DNA of 8,541 nt from assembly GCA_017455945.1 (NCBI GenBank), contig JAFTLM010000200.1, forward strand, positions 1 to 8,541, given 5' to 3'. Below are positions 1 through 6,301 of the stretch, piece by piece. Source of the stretch: Clostridia bacterium (GTDB lineage Bacteria > Bacillota > Clostridia > Oscillospirales > CAG-272). Each line of letters opens with the position of its first letter. Positions within the stretch are counted from its first letter, which is position 1. The translations under genes and the position numbers were made by a program. Below the pieces are notes generated by a model. The model worked only from the letters and a program-made list of their open reading frames with translations, ran no database searches and was not told where the DNA came from.

Positions 1-20
1 AAGGCATAATTCGGAACCCC

Positions 21-220
21 GCTTTTCTTTGACACAAAAGGCGCAAAGAAAAGCTCCCAAAAGAAACGCCGAGTGCCTGCGGGCACAAAAGGTCGCTTTT
101 TTGCAAAAAAGCTCCGCAAAAAACCTTCCTGGACTTGGCGAGTGCGAACACCCACTGGCGTGGGGGCTCTTATGGGTGCGGTGCGAACACACCCCTCGCC
201 GCTAAACTACAATTTATCTC
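21..220 (+). repeat. Dispersed multi-hairpin repeat, left copy
   Basis: Non-coding structured element with a related inverted copy at the right end of the window. In order it holds: an 11-bp inverted repeat (21-31 with 44-54, loop 12); an A-rich stretch ending in ACGCC; a hairpin 73-77/82-86 with a TGCG loop; a perfect 18-bp palindrome (95-112) inside a longer stem whose AAGGT/ACCTT arms are 89-93 and 123-127; and a conserved core 149-207 that starts with a CCCAC/GTGGG hairpin (151-155/160-164). The 10-mer GTGCGAACAC occurs twice (142-151, 181-190) and reappears inverted, as a 9-mer, at 276-284. The core matches the complement of 8383-8441 at 57 of 59 positions. Short open frames across it are translations of the repeat and resemble no family I know. 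The outer boundaries are estimates. A MITE/REP-like element or a structured RNA are both possible. Confidence 0.8.
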
Positions 221-230
221 CCACAACAAG

Positions 231-259
231 AAAACCGATGTTGTTCAGACATCGGTTTT
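231..259 (-). terminator. Rho-independent terminator after the acyl-CoA ligase-like gene
   Basis: Perfect 11-bp stem (231-241 with 249-259) and a 7-nt loop. On the minus strand the stem ends in TTTT and is followed by CTTGTTGT, giving a broken U-rich tail. It lies 83 bp beyond the TAA stop of the ligase-like gene and is the only convincing terminator in the window. The stem is also flanked by A/T runs on the plus strand, so it could work in both directions. Confidence 0.85.
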
Positions 260-296
260 CGTATTGCGACAGATATGTTCGCACAAATTATATTAC

Positions 297-358
297 GTGC
301 ACGCCGAAGGCATTAAGCCCGCACCGGTAGGTGCCCGAAGCGTTACTCCCGCACCGGT
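297..358 (-). repeat. Imperfect tandem repeat spanning the ligase stop codon
   Basis: Two adjacent units, 331-358 and 297-328. On the minus strand both start with ACCGGTGCGGG, then carry a TAA, a GC(C)TTCGG stretch and a final GCAC. The first unit encodes the last residues and the stop of the upstream gene; the second lies just downstream. Within the array 321-325 and 330-334 form a small GCACC/GGTGC hairpin. Confidence 0.6.
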
Positions 359-2043
359 CGACCCTTGTGCTCGGAGGCGACGCTTGCCGCCACGCCCGCA
401 CGTTTGATTTTGCCCACTCTGTTCTTTTCAAAAGCAGTATTGCGTATCACAAAACTCTCTATGTGCTTGTATGACTGCACCAAAGAATTTGCGTGCTCGA
501 CGGCGGCTTCAAGCTCCTTTTCAACTACAGCCTCGGTGTAACCTTCGCCGTATTCCTCCTCAAAAGCCTCCCTGTCGGGGTAAATCACAGCCACCAGGTC
601 GTAATCCTTCCTGCGGTCGTTGATTATTCCCACAACCACGCACTCCTTGACGAAACAGCTCTTTCCGAGACGTGCCTCAAGCTCCTCGGGAATTATGTTC
701 TTTCCGCCCGCATTGACTATCGTATTCTTCTTGCGGCCCGTCACGTGCAACAGACCGTTTCGGTCAATGTATCCCATATCGCCGGTGTAGAACCAGCCGC
801 CGCGTATAGTCTCTACGGTCTTTTCGGGATCCTTGAAGTAGCCAAGTATCACGTTGTCGCCCTTGTACCTTATCTCGCCCGTGCCGTCTTCTTTTATGTT
901 GTAAATATCAGCAATTCCGCCGGGAAGAGGAACGCAAACAGGGCTTTTCTGACCGCGTGACGAAGAGCTCACCGCCAAAAGGAAACCAAACTCGGTAAGT
1001 CCGTATTCGCAAATCACGTCAAAGCCGTATTCGACAAGTCCGCTTGCCGTCTCCGAGGCTCCCGCACCGCACAAATACAGCTTTTCAAGCATGCCGCCGA
1101 ATCTGTCGTGAAGCTCGGCGTACATCCTCTTTCTTATTGCCGTAGCCGCTCTGCCGCCCACCACGCTTGCCGCCGCAAGTGCGGTCTTTTTCTCTATAGC
1201 AAAGCCGCTTGCCAGCTCCTTCACTCTCTTGTATATCGCCTTGGCTATAAGAGGCGTGCACACTATCGCCGTGGGACGTGCCTCGTTCATATCGCGGACA
1301 AGATTTTTTATTCCACCGCCAAACACCGCCGAGGCACCGAAATAAATCGGAGCCAAAAGTCCGCAGAACGCCTCGTACATATGATGAAGCGGAAGGACCG
1401 ACAAAACAACGTCACGCTCGCCCATATTCAAAAGCCCGCTGGCTCTGTAAAGCATCGAGCAGACGTTTCTGTGAGAAAGCATAGTGCCCACAAGCTTGTC
1501 CGAAGGTTTTTTCTCAAAAGAAATAATTGCGGTTTCGTCGCTGTCAATGTGGGCGATAAGATATCTGCCATCGCCGTCGTTCAGCCTTGCTCTTCCGCTT
1601 TCGACAAGCTCCGCAACATCGGAAAACGCGTATCTTTCAACGCCCTCGGGAAGCCCCTCAAGGCTGTCGGCGGAGCAGTCGGAACAGAATACCGCCGCCG
1701 CCTCGCAAATGCCCGCAATTTCCGCCAGCTTTTCAGGGCCCGCGTTCTTGTCAACAGGAACTATAGTTCCCACTCCGCAAATCACCGTCATATAGACAAG
1801 TGCCCAGGTGTAGCAATTTTCGCCCATCACGATAATCGCCTTGCCGCCGAAATTCCTGGAAAGAAACTCGGTTCCCAGGGCGTCGATATCGTTTTTGTAC
1901 TGCTTGTAGCTGTATTTGCAAACTTCTCCGTCAACCTTCTGCGAAAAAAGAATTTTGTCGTTGAAAATCGTTGCCGAAGCACTCAAAAATTCTCTTATGT
2001 CTTCGGGCTCTCTGCCCAAAAAGCTCTTGAAAAAATATCTCAT
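343..2043 (-). CDS. Acyl-CoA synthetase-like AMP-binding protein with a degenerate phosphate loop
   Basis: A 566-residue member of the ANL adenylate-forming superfamily, closest in style to long-chain acyl-CoA ligases of the COG1022 type, which adenylate a carboxylate and pass it to CoA. Visible motifs: LPLHHMYE (about 217-224), YGLTE (347-351), YTGDMGYID (419-427), GRKKNTIVNAGGKNIIPEELE region (436-456) and NRVGKIKR (541-548), which holds the expected catalytic Lys at about 545. The A3 phosphate loop, normally a TSGTTG-type sequence before MLSHRN, is replaced by EKKPSDKLVGT at about residues 177-187. The nearby TAII and MLSHRN are intact. A GTG three codons upstream overlaps the GGAG ribosome site, so ATG at 2043 is chosen (8-nt spacing). 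It has its own promoter in the end of gtrA. It may be a weak or altered ligase, or a non-catalytic relative; the substrate cannot be told. Family call firm, activity uncertain. Confidence 0.88.
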   Translation of the reverse strand: MRYFFKSFLGREPEDIREFLSASATIFNDKILFSQKVDGEVCKYSYKQYKNDIDALGTEFLSRNFGGKAIIVMGENCYTWALVYMTVICGVGTIVPVDKNAGPEKLAEIAGICEAAAVFCSDCSADSLEGLPEGVERYAFSDVAELVESGRARLNDGDGRYLIAHIDSDETAIISFEKKPSDKLVGTMLSHRNVCSMLYRASGLLNMGERDVVLSVLPLHHMYEAFCGLLAPIYFGASAVFGGGIKNLVRDMNEARPTAIVCTPLIAKAIYKRVKELASGFAIEKKTALAAASVVGGRAATAIRKRMYAELHDRFGGMLEKLYLCGAGASETASGLVEYGFDVICEYGLTEFGFLLAVSSSSRGQKSPVCVPLPGGIADIYNIKEDGTGEIRYKGDNVILGYFKDPEKTVETIRGGWFYTGDMGYIDRNGLLHVTGRKKNTIVNAGGKNIIPEELEARLGKSCFVKECVVVGIINDRRKDYDLVAVIYPDREAFEEEYGEGYTEAVVEKELEAAVEHANSLVQSYKHIESFVIRNTAFEKNRVGKIKRAGVAASVASEHKGRPVRE

Positions 2044-2051
2044 GGTAAACA

Positions 2052-2058
2052 CTCCTTT
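2052..2058 (-). promoter_or_regulatory. Ribosome binding site deciding the ligase start
   Basis: AAAGGAG on the minus strand, 8 nt before the ATG at 2043. The in-frame GTG that would begin at 2052 lies within and next to this site, so it cannot be the start. Confidence 0.8.
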
Positions 2059-2090
2059 TGCTGAAGTCTCGTAAAGATTATCTCAACTGT

Positions 2091-2119
2091 ATTTTATCAC
2101 AAATCCGAACTTTTGTCAA
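2091..2119 (-). promoter_or_regulatory. Sigma-A-type promoter inside the end of gtrA
   Basis: On the minus strand, TTGACA (2114-2119), a 17-bp spacer (2097-2113) and TAAAAT (2091-2096). The -35 box is a perfect match to consensus, the -10 is 5 of 6, and the spacing is optimal. The -35 box lies in the last codons of gtrA and the -10 just after its TGA. Transcription would begin near 2084, leaving a leader of about 40 nt before the ligase-like gene. Confidence 0.75.
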
Positions 2120-2624
2120 TCTCGCCCGATGCAGGCTCTTTTTTGAAAACGATAAACTTGCTCAGAATGTAATTGACGACAATTACTACCACAGCCGCCG
2201 CCAGCTTCGCCCAAAGGTCGGGGGTCGCAGAAAGGCTTATTCCAAACGGCAGTGAAAGCGAAAACGTGCGGTAGGACGCGGCGGACAGCAGGAAAATGAC
2301 CCCGAAGGTCACCGCCGAATCGCAGGCAAGCGAAAAGAGGCGCGCACCGAAAAAGGAGGCAAGCCGTTTCTTTTCGCTGTCGGTTTCTTTCGCCTCAAAA
2401 ACCCACTTTTTGTTGGTGTAATAGGCAAACAGCACCGCCAGAACCCATTGGATTATCTGGGCGGCAACACGGACGAAATTGTAAGCCACTCCCGTCTCCG
2501 ACACGCCAAGCAGCCTCGCGGCAAAAAGAATGAGGAAATAGCTCCCCGTTCCCACCACGGTGGTCAGCACCCCGAAAACAAGGTACATCAATATCTCTCT
2601 GTGTTTTTTCAATAGATTCTTCAT
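2097..2624 (-). CDS. GtrA-family membrane protein
   Basis: A 175-residue membrane protein with four predicted helices (about 11-40, 48-70, 91-115, 137-155). GtrA/DPMS-like features are a basic N-terminus, FGVLTTVVG in helix 1, NKKWVF (71-76) after helix 2 and NYILSKFIVFKK (151-162) at the end of helix 4. Family members are thought to help move polyprenyl-phosphate-linked sugars across the membrane for surface glycosylation; many act beside a glycosyltransferase, but none is in this window. A role in decorating wall polymers would fit the PBP2 and MreD neighbours, but that is inference. The ATG at 2624 is preceded by AAAGGA. It lies 81 nt after pbp2 and is probably read through from it. Its last codons carry the -35 box of the next gene. 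Typical length for the family. Confidence 0.88.
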   Translation of the reverse strand: MKNLLKKHREILMYLVFGVLTTVVGTGSYFLILFAARLLGVSETGVAYNFVRVAAQIIQWVLAVLFAYYTNKKWVFEAKETDSEKKRLASFFGARLFSLACDSAVTFGVIFLLSAASYRTFSLSLPFGISLSATPDLWAKLAAAVVVIVVNYILSKFIVFKKEPASGEIDKSSDL

Positions 2625-2653
2625 TTTTAAAGTCCTTTAAGCTTTTTGTTTTC

Positions 2654-2672
2654 GGGAGGCGAAATCCCTCCC
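2654..2672. repeat. Short palindromic repeat between pbp2 and gtrA
   Basis: GGGAGG (2654-2659) pairs with CCTCCC (2667-2672) across a 7-nt loop. Neither strand has a T run after the stem, so it is not a standard terminator. Its AAATCCCTCC string also occurs in the palindrome cluster before the PHP gene (about 6168-6177), which suggests a common REP-like family. It may protect or process the mRNA between the two genes. Confidence 0.45.
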
Positions 2673-2705
2673 CTACAGACACGCCGCAACACGGTTACCG
2701 AAAAT

Positions 2706-4769
2706 TTACCGATTCTCCGCCGCCGCTTCTCTGACGCCGTAGAACTCCTCAAAAACCTGAGCGGCGATACCCGAGCAATAAAGTCCCGACGCACCGCCTT
2801 CAAGAACCGCCGAAATAACTATCTGCGGGTCGTTGTAGGGTGCCGCGGCAACGAAAAGACCGTTGTCGTTTGCGGCGTTGGTCTGTGCCGTACCCGTCTT
2901 TCCGCCCACCGTAACAGGCACGTTTTTCATATAGGTGGAGGCGGTATAGCTGTTGTATATCATACTCCGCATACCCTCCTTGACAACAGACAGCGAATAA
3001 TTGCCGATAGGCGTGCTGCTTGCCACATAGGGGGTGTACTTTTCGATTATTTCGTCGGTATAGTTTTCACGAACCGAATCAAGAATATGCACGTTGTATC
3101 TGGTTCCGCCGTTGAGCAGGGTCGCCACGTAGTTAGACAGCTGCAAGGGCGTAAAGGTGTTGTCCGACTGACCTATCGCCGCCGAAATGGTGTCACCGGG
3201 ATACCAATTTCCAAGTCCGTGAGCGGAGCGGTATTCCTCACCCGCCAGAATACCCACAGCCTCGCCAAGCTCAATTCCGGTGGGCTGGCCAAGACCGTAT
3301 ATCTTGCAATATTCGTTCATTCTGTCAATTCCCAGTCGGTATCCCACTTCACAGAAGAAGCAGTTGCACGACACGGTTATCGCCTGTTTTACGTCTATAT
3401 ATCCGTGTTGGTCGGGATACACCCAACACTTTAATCCATACGAGCTGTACCTGGTGTAAACACCCGGACAGTTGACGGTAGTATTCTCGTTTATCTCGCC
3501 CTCTTCAAGAGCCGCCACCGCCATTCCAAGCTTAAAGGTGGAACCGGGGGTATAGGTTCCGTAAAGCACGCGATTGGTAAGCGGCTTTGCGGGGTCTTTA
3601 AGCAGGGCGTTGTAATTGGCGTTGTAGGTAGTCAGATCATAGGTCGGATAGGAGGCAAGCACAAGCACGCCGCCGTTTGACGGATCAACCGCGGTAAACG
3701 CACCCGCTTCCTCACCCTTGCAGTACCTTTTCGCAAACTCCTCAAGGGCGTCCTCTGCCGCCACCTGGAGGTCGATGTCGATAGTCAGCCACACGTCCTT
3801 GCCGTGCTTTGGCGGGGTCTTGACCACACGGCTGATTATTCTGCCCTCGGCGTCCTCCACCACCTCGGCGACACCGTCGGTGCCGTGCAGATACTCCTCA
3901 AAAAGAGCCTCTATGCCTGAAATTCCGACAATCGAATTTATGGGATAACCCAGCTCGGTGTAATAATCTATGGTATCCGAGGTTATGTAGCCCACACTTC
4001 CTAAAATGTGCGACAGATATCCCGGATAGTTATACTGTCTGTATCGGCTCTGGGGAAACTCTATGCCCACCGCATTCTTCTCGCGGACGTAAGCCACCGT
4101 TTCAAGCGGCACGCTGTCGCAGAGAACGTAGGGTGCGTACACGCCGAAGTCCTCGGCGTTCATATTGTATCTTACGCGAAGAATGGCGTCAATTTCCGCA
4201 TCGGTGTAGATCCGCTTCCCTCCCTCTTCGCCAAGCAGGTCGTATTTTTTTACGTACTTATCAATAAGCTCGCCGGGGCGGTCAACCTCCCACTCTCTCC
4301 GTTTGAGAACCAGTTGATAGGTTTTGTAGTCGGAGGAGGTTTTATCTGACAGCGATGCTTTTGGTGTCAAGTTGGGGTATTTCCCATCAAAAGGAAAATA
4401 ATCCTTAGCATAATCGGGCTCGAACCGCTTTTCGGCGTCATTTTTTTCCATCTCTTCGAGAGCCTCAAGCGCCACAAGCACCGAACGGTTATTTTCGTGA
4501 ATATCACCCGGCATAGCGTAATAGTTAAAGGTCATGGCATACGCCTCTCTGACGGTGGCAATAACCTTTCCGTCGCGGTCGCAGATGTCTCCGCGTTTTG
4601 CGGGTATGGAAACCTCATACTGATAGGTAGTTCCGTCGTACATTCTTCCGGTTATCTGCTCCTTAAGCGAAAGCTCGTAGGTAATCAGCCTGATGGCAAA
4701 AAGCACGAAAACAAGAGCAAACAGGGCGGCAAAAGCCAGATAGCGTTTCGCGAAACCATTTCCGTCCAT
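2706..4769 (-). CDS. mrdA: Penicillin-binding protein 2 (class B, elongasome transpeptidase)
   Basis: A 687-residue class B PBP that cross-links peptidoglycan during cell elongation, on the outer face of the membrane. From the N-terminus: a short cytoplasmic tail, one membrane anchor (about 10-30), a pedestal with the typical RGDICDRDG (59-67), and a long pedestal region to about 310. The transpeptidase domain carries all three penicillin-binding motifs: STFK (catalytic Ser at 410), SCN (467-469) and KTG (624-626). The length is slightly above that of proteobacterial PBP2 and is usual for clostridial forms. Several cysteines surround SCN (about 434, 448, 468, 470, 473), a mild oddity for an extracellular domain. 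An in-frame GTG three codons upstream runs into the GGAG site, so the ATG at 4769 is chosen. It follows mreD by 38 nt, the conserved mreD-mrdA order. Its partner is normally a RodA glycosyltransferase, not seen here. Confidence 0.96.
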   Translation of the reverse strand: MDGNGFAKRYLAFAALFALVFVLFAIRLITYELSLKEQITGRMYDGTTYQYEVSIPAKRGDICDRDGKVIATVREAYAMTFNYYAMPGDIHENNRSVLVALEALEEMEKNDAEKRFEPDYAKDYFPFDGKYPNLTPKASLSDKTSSDYKTYQLVLKRREWEVDRPGELIDKYVKKYDLLGEEGGKRIYTDAEIDAILRVRYNMNAEDFGVYAPYVLCDSVPLETVAYVREKNAVGIEFPQSRYRQYNYPGYLSHILGSVGYITSDTIDYYTELGYPINSIVGISGIEALFEEYLHGTDGVAEVVEDAEGRIISRVVKTPPKHGKDVWLTIDIDLQVAAEDALEEFAKRYCKGEEAGAFTAVDPSNGGVLVLASYPTYDLTTYNANYNALLKDPAKPLTNRVLYGTYTPGSTFKLGMAVAALEEGEINENTTVNCPGVYTRYSSYGLKCWVYPDQHGYIDVKQAITVSCNCFFCEVGYRLGIDRMNEYCKIYGLGQPTGIELGEAVGILAGEEYRSAHGLGNWYPGDTISAAIGQSDNTFTPLQLSNYVATLLNGGTRYNVHILDSVRENYTDEIIEKYTPYVASSTPIGNYSLSVVKEGMRSMIYNSYTASTYMKNVPVTVGGKTGTAQTNAANDNGLFVAAAPYNDPQIVISAVLEGGASGLYCSGIAAQVFEEFYGVREAAAENR

Positions 4770-4777
4770 AATATTCA

Positions 4778-4784
4778 CTCCTTT
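4778..4784 (-). promoter_or_regulatory. Ribosome binding site deciding the pbp2 start
   Basis: AAAGGAG on the minus strand, 8 nt before the ATG at 4769. The possible GTG start at 4778 shares its G with this site and is rejected. The ligase-like gene has the same arrangement. Confidence 0.8.
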
Positions 4785-4807
4785 CCGTGTATTTTAAGAT
4801 TTTTATA

Positions 4808-5320
4808 TCACAAATATTTGCATATTTTCTTTAATGGAACGTACAATGCGATTCCTAAAATAAAGGTTCCCGCAAGCTCGGGCAGGACAGTCTTTCCGAG
4901 CACCGCCCACAGCTGAAGCTCTTCCGAAAAGAGCAGGCAGCATATGAGCGAATATGCGGCTTTCATCAGTCCGCCGCCAAACACGTATATGCACCATACG
5001 GCAAAGCCGCCCTTGAAAAATTTTTCTACCAGCAAGCCCGAAAGAAATCCCGCCACACCGTAAACAAGCGGTAAAAAGGCAAGCCCCACGTCTCCCAGAG
5101 CATAGGACACCGCACCTGCGGCAACTCCGTAGATGCTCCCCGCAACCGGACCGCAAAAACATCCCACTCCTATTGACGCAATCAGCGACAGGTCGGGAAT
5201 CGCCCCAAAAGGTTGGATTATTCCAAGAAAAGAGGTCTGGAGCAGAGCCGCAAAGAACATCAGCGCAAAGCCCACAAGTGCTTTTTTCAGCAAAAGGGCA
5301 ACACCACGGTCAAGCTTCAT
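4808..5320 (-). CDS. mreD: Rod shape-determining protein MreD
   Basis: A 170-residue, very hydrophobic protein with about five membrane helices, of usual MreD size. The family signature region is visible: QPFGAIPDLSLI (36-47), then a glycine-rich helix with GPVAGSIYGVAAG (57-69). MreD is an integral membrane part of the elongasome that works with MreB, MreC, RodA and PBP2 to set rod shape. MreD sequences diverge fast, so the call leans partly on position directly before pbp2. Only 3 nt separate it from the stop of the PHP gene, and the site before the ATG is poor (GTGAGA), so it is probably translated by coupling to the upstream gene. mreB and mreC are not adjacent. Confidence 0.85.
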   Translation of the reverse strand: MKLDRGVALLLKKALVGFALMFFAALLQTSFLGIIQPFGAIPDLSLIASIGVGCFCGPVAGSIYGVAAGAVSYALGDVGLAFLPLVYGVAGFLSGLLVEKFFKGGFAVWCIYVFGGGLMKAAYSLICCLLFSEELQLWAVLGKTVLPELAGTFILGIALYVPLKKICKYL

Positions 5321-5323
5321 CTT

Positions 5324-6121
5324 TTATCTCACAAATTCCGCCAGGTCGTTTTCGGTAAGTCCAAGCACATCGGCAAAAATGCCGCAAACAGAAGCGTATT
5401 CGTCGTGACCTGCGTCGGTATGCGAATCGCTTCCGAAGGTGAACTTACAGCCGCACTCCTTGGCAATTCTGAAGCCTCTCAGCTTTTCGGAGGCAAGTAT
5501 CGCCTCTTTGTCGTTCTTAACGCCCGAAGTGTTTATCTCCACAGCTATGCCCTTGTTGGCTGTGCTGTCATAGATACGGCGGTATTCGTCGTCGCTTATC
5601 AGCTTCATCAATATTTCGTTATCGTAAGGACAGCAAACAGCCTCAAAGGGGTGAGCCATCGAAAGAACGTACTTGCTGACCTCGGAATTGATGATATTAT
5701 AGTAGGCATCTATCATAAACTGCTTATGATTTTCGTAGGGCTCGTAAAGCTCCTTGGGCATCATCATATGCGTGTGAGAGTTGGGAACTATTATAAAATC
5801 GAACTGCTCGGCAACCGCGGGGGTTATGGCAGGGCTTTTTGTTATGGGATTGTACTCGGTCTCGCAGCCGAAATACACCTTTGCGTTACCGAAATCGACG
5901 CCTTCAAGCTCTTTTTTCAGCTCCAAAACGTGGTCAAGACCCTGGCGTTTATAGAAATTGTTCCAGGGTTCGCCGCATTTTTCGTCCCAGAAGTGGTCGG
6001 CAAAGCCTATTTTGTTAAAGCCCAGCTTTTTGGCGGTATTTGCGTAATGCTGTACGGTTGCGCTGTCCTTTGCGCAGACCGACAAATGCGTATGTACGTG
6101 AAAGTCGTGTGTAATTTTCAT
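5324..6121 (-). CDS. PHP-domain metallohydrolase (histidinol-phosphatase-like)
   Basis: A 265-residue stand-alone PHP domain of the HisK-type histidinol-phosphate phosphatase class. The metal-binding set looks complete: HVHTH (8-12), ADH (41-43), CETE (86-89), SHTH (115-118), AHP (156-158), EIN (195-197) and SDSH (231-234). Such enzymes bind two or three metal ions and release phosphate from small phosphoesters. No his biosynthesis gene is nearby, so the substrate is unknown and histidinol phosphate is only one possibility. It starts with a good AAGGAG 7 nt before the ATG (6129-6134). It is the first gene of a tight run with mreD and pbp2, an uncommon place for a PHP enzyme; a cell-envelope phosphoester is conceivable but not shown. 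Confidence 0.9.
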   Translation of the reverse strand: MKITHDFHVHTHLSVCAKDSATVQHYANTAKKLGFNKIGFADHFWDEKCGEPWNNFYKRQGLDHVLELKKELEGVDFGNAKVYFGCETEYNPITKSPAITPAVAEQFDFIIVPNSHTHMMMPKELYEPYENHKQFMIDAYYNIINSEVSKYVLSMAHPFEAVCCPYDNEILMKLISDDEYRRIYDSTANKGIAVEINTSGVKNDKEAILASEKLRGFRIAKECGCKFTFGSDSHTDAGHDEYASVCGIFADVLGLTENDLAEFVR

Positions 6122-6151
6122 AATATAACTCCTTCAAGCCTCCCTTGTCAA
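6122..6151 (-). promoter_or_regulatory. Promoter-like boxes abutting the PHP start codon
   Basis: TTGACA (6146-6151), an 18-bp spacer and TATATT (6122-6127), directly followed by ATG. The boxes match consensus at 6/6 and 5/6. Transcription would start a few bases inside the PHP coding region, so the RNA could not make the full PHP protein but could carry mreD and pbp2. The -35 lies in the loop and stem of a palindrome. It may be chance. Confidence 0.3.
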
Positions 6152-6272
6152 AGGGAGGCTAAGATGTAAATCCCTCCGCCAAGCGAAGCGTTGTCCCCCT
6201 CACTTTAACAAAGAGTCTAAACTTTAAGGGGGAACCGCAAAGTTCCCCCTTGGTGTCACCCTCTTACGAGGG
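6137..6272. repeat. Palindrome cluster between the lipoprotein and PHP genes
   Basis: The 180-bp spacer holds at least three perfect hairpins: 6137-6146/6151-6160 (10 bp, GTCA loop), 6226-6235/6242-6251 (10 bp, 6-nt loop) and 6259-6263/6268-6272 (5 bp). A further arm, 6194-6200, can pair with 6227-6233 and so competes with the middle hairpin. None is followed by a clear T run on the minus strand, so I do not call a strong terminator for the lipoprotein. No convincing promoter other than the one abutting the PHP start is visible. The style matches REP/MITE-like intergenic repeats of clostridia; the cluster could also act as an attenuator or mRNA-processing site. Confidence 0.65.
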
Positions 6273-6301
6273 GAATTGATTAAATTTTGTTTCAGACCTT
6301 A

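Noticed and set aside
73..407. Two small plus-strand frames at the left end
   Set aside because: They translate the dispersed repeat and the complement of the ligase 3' end, and lack a ribosome site. A similar peptide string from the right copy reflects DNA repeat identity, not protein conservation.
1483..1533. Frameshift or sequencing slip destroying the ligase phosphate loop
   Set aside because: Neither of the other two frames yields a Gly/Ser/Thr-rich motif, and the frame is intact on both sides with near-normal spacing.
4805..4830. A promoter for pbp2 in the A/T-rich gap after mreD
   Set aside because: TATAAA- and TAAAAT-like strings occur, but no -35 box lies at a workable distance, and the gap is only 38 nt within a tight operon.
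6226..6251. Terminator for the lipoprotein gene
   Set aside because: The stem is perfect, but on the minus strand it is followed by AAAGTTTAGAC rather than a T run, so I list it as part of a palindrome cluster instead.
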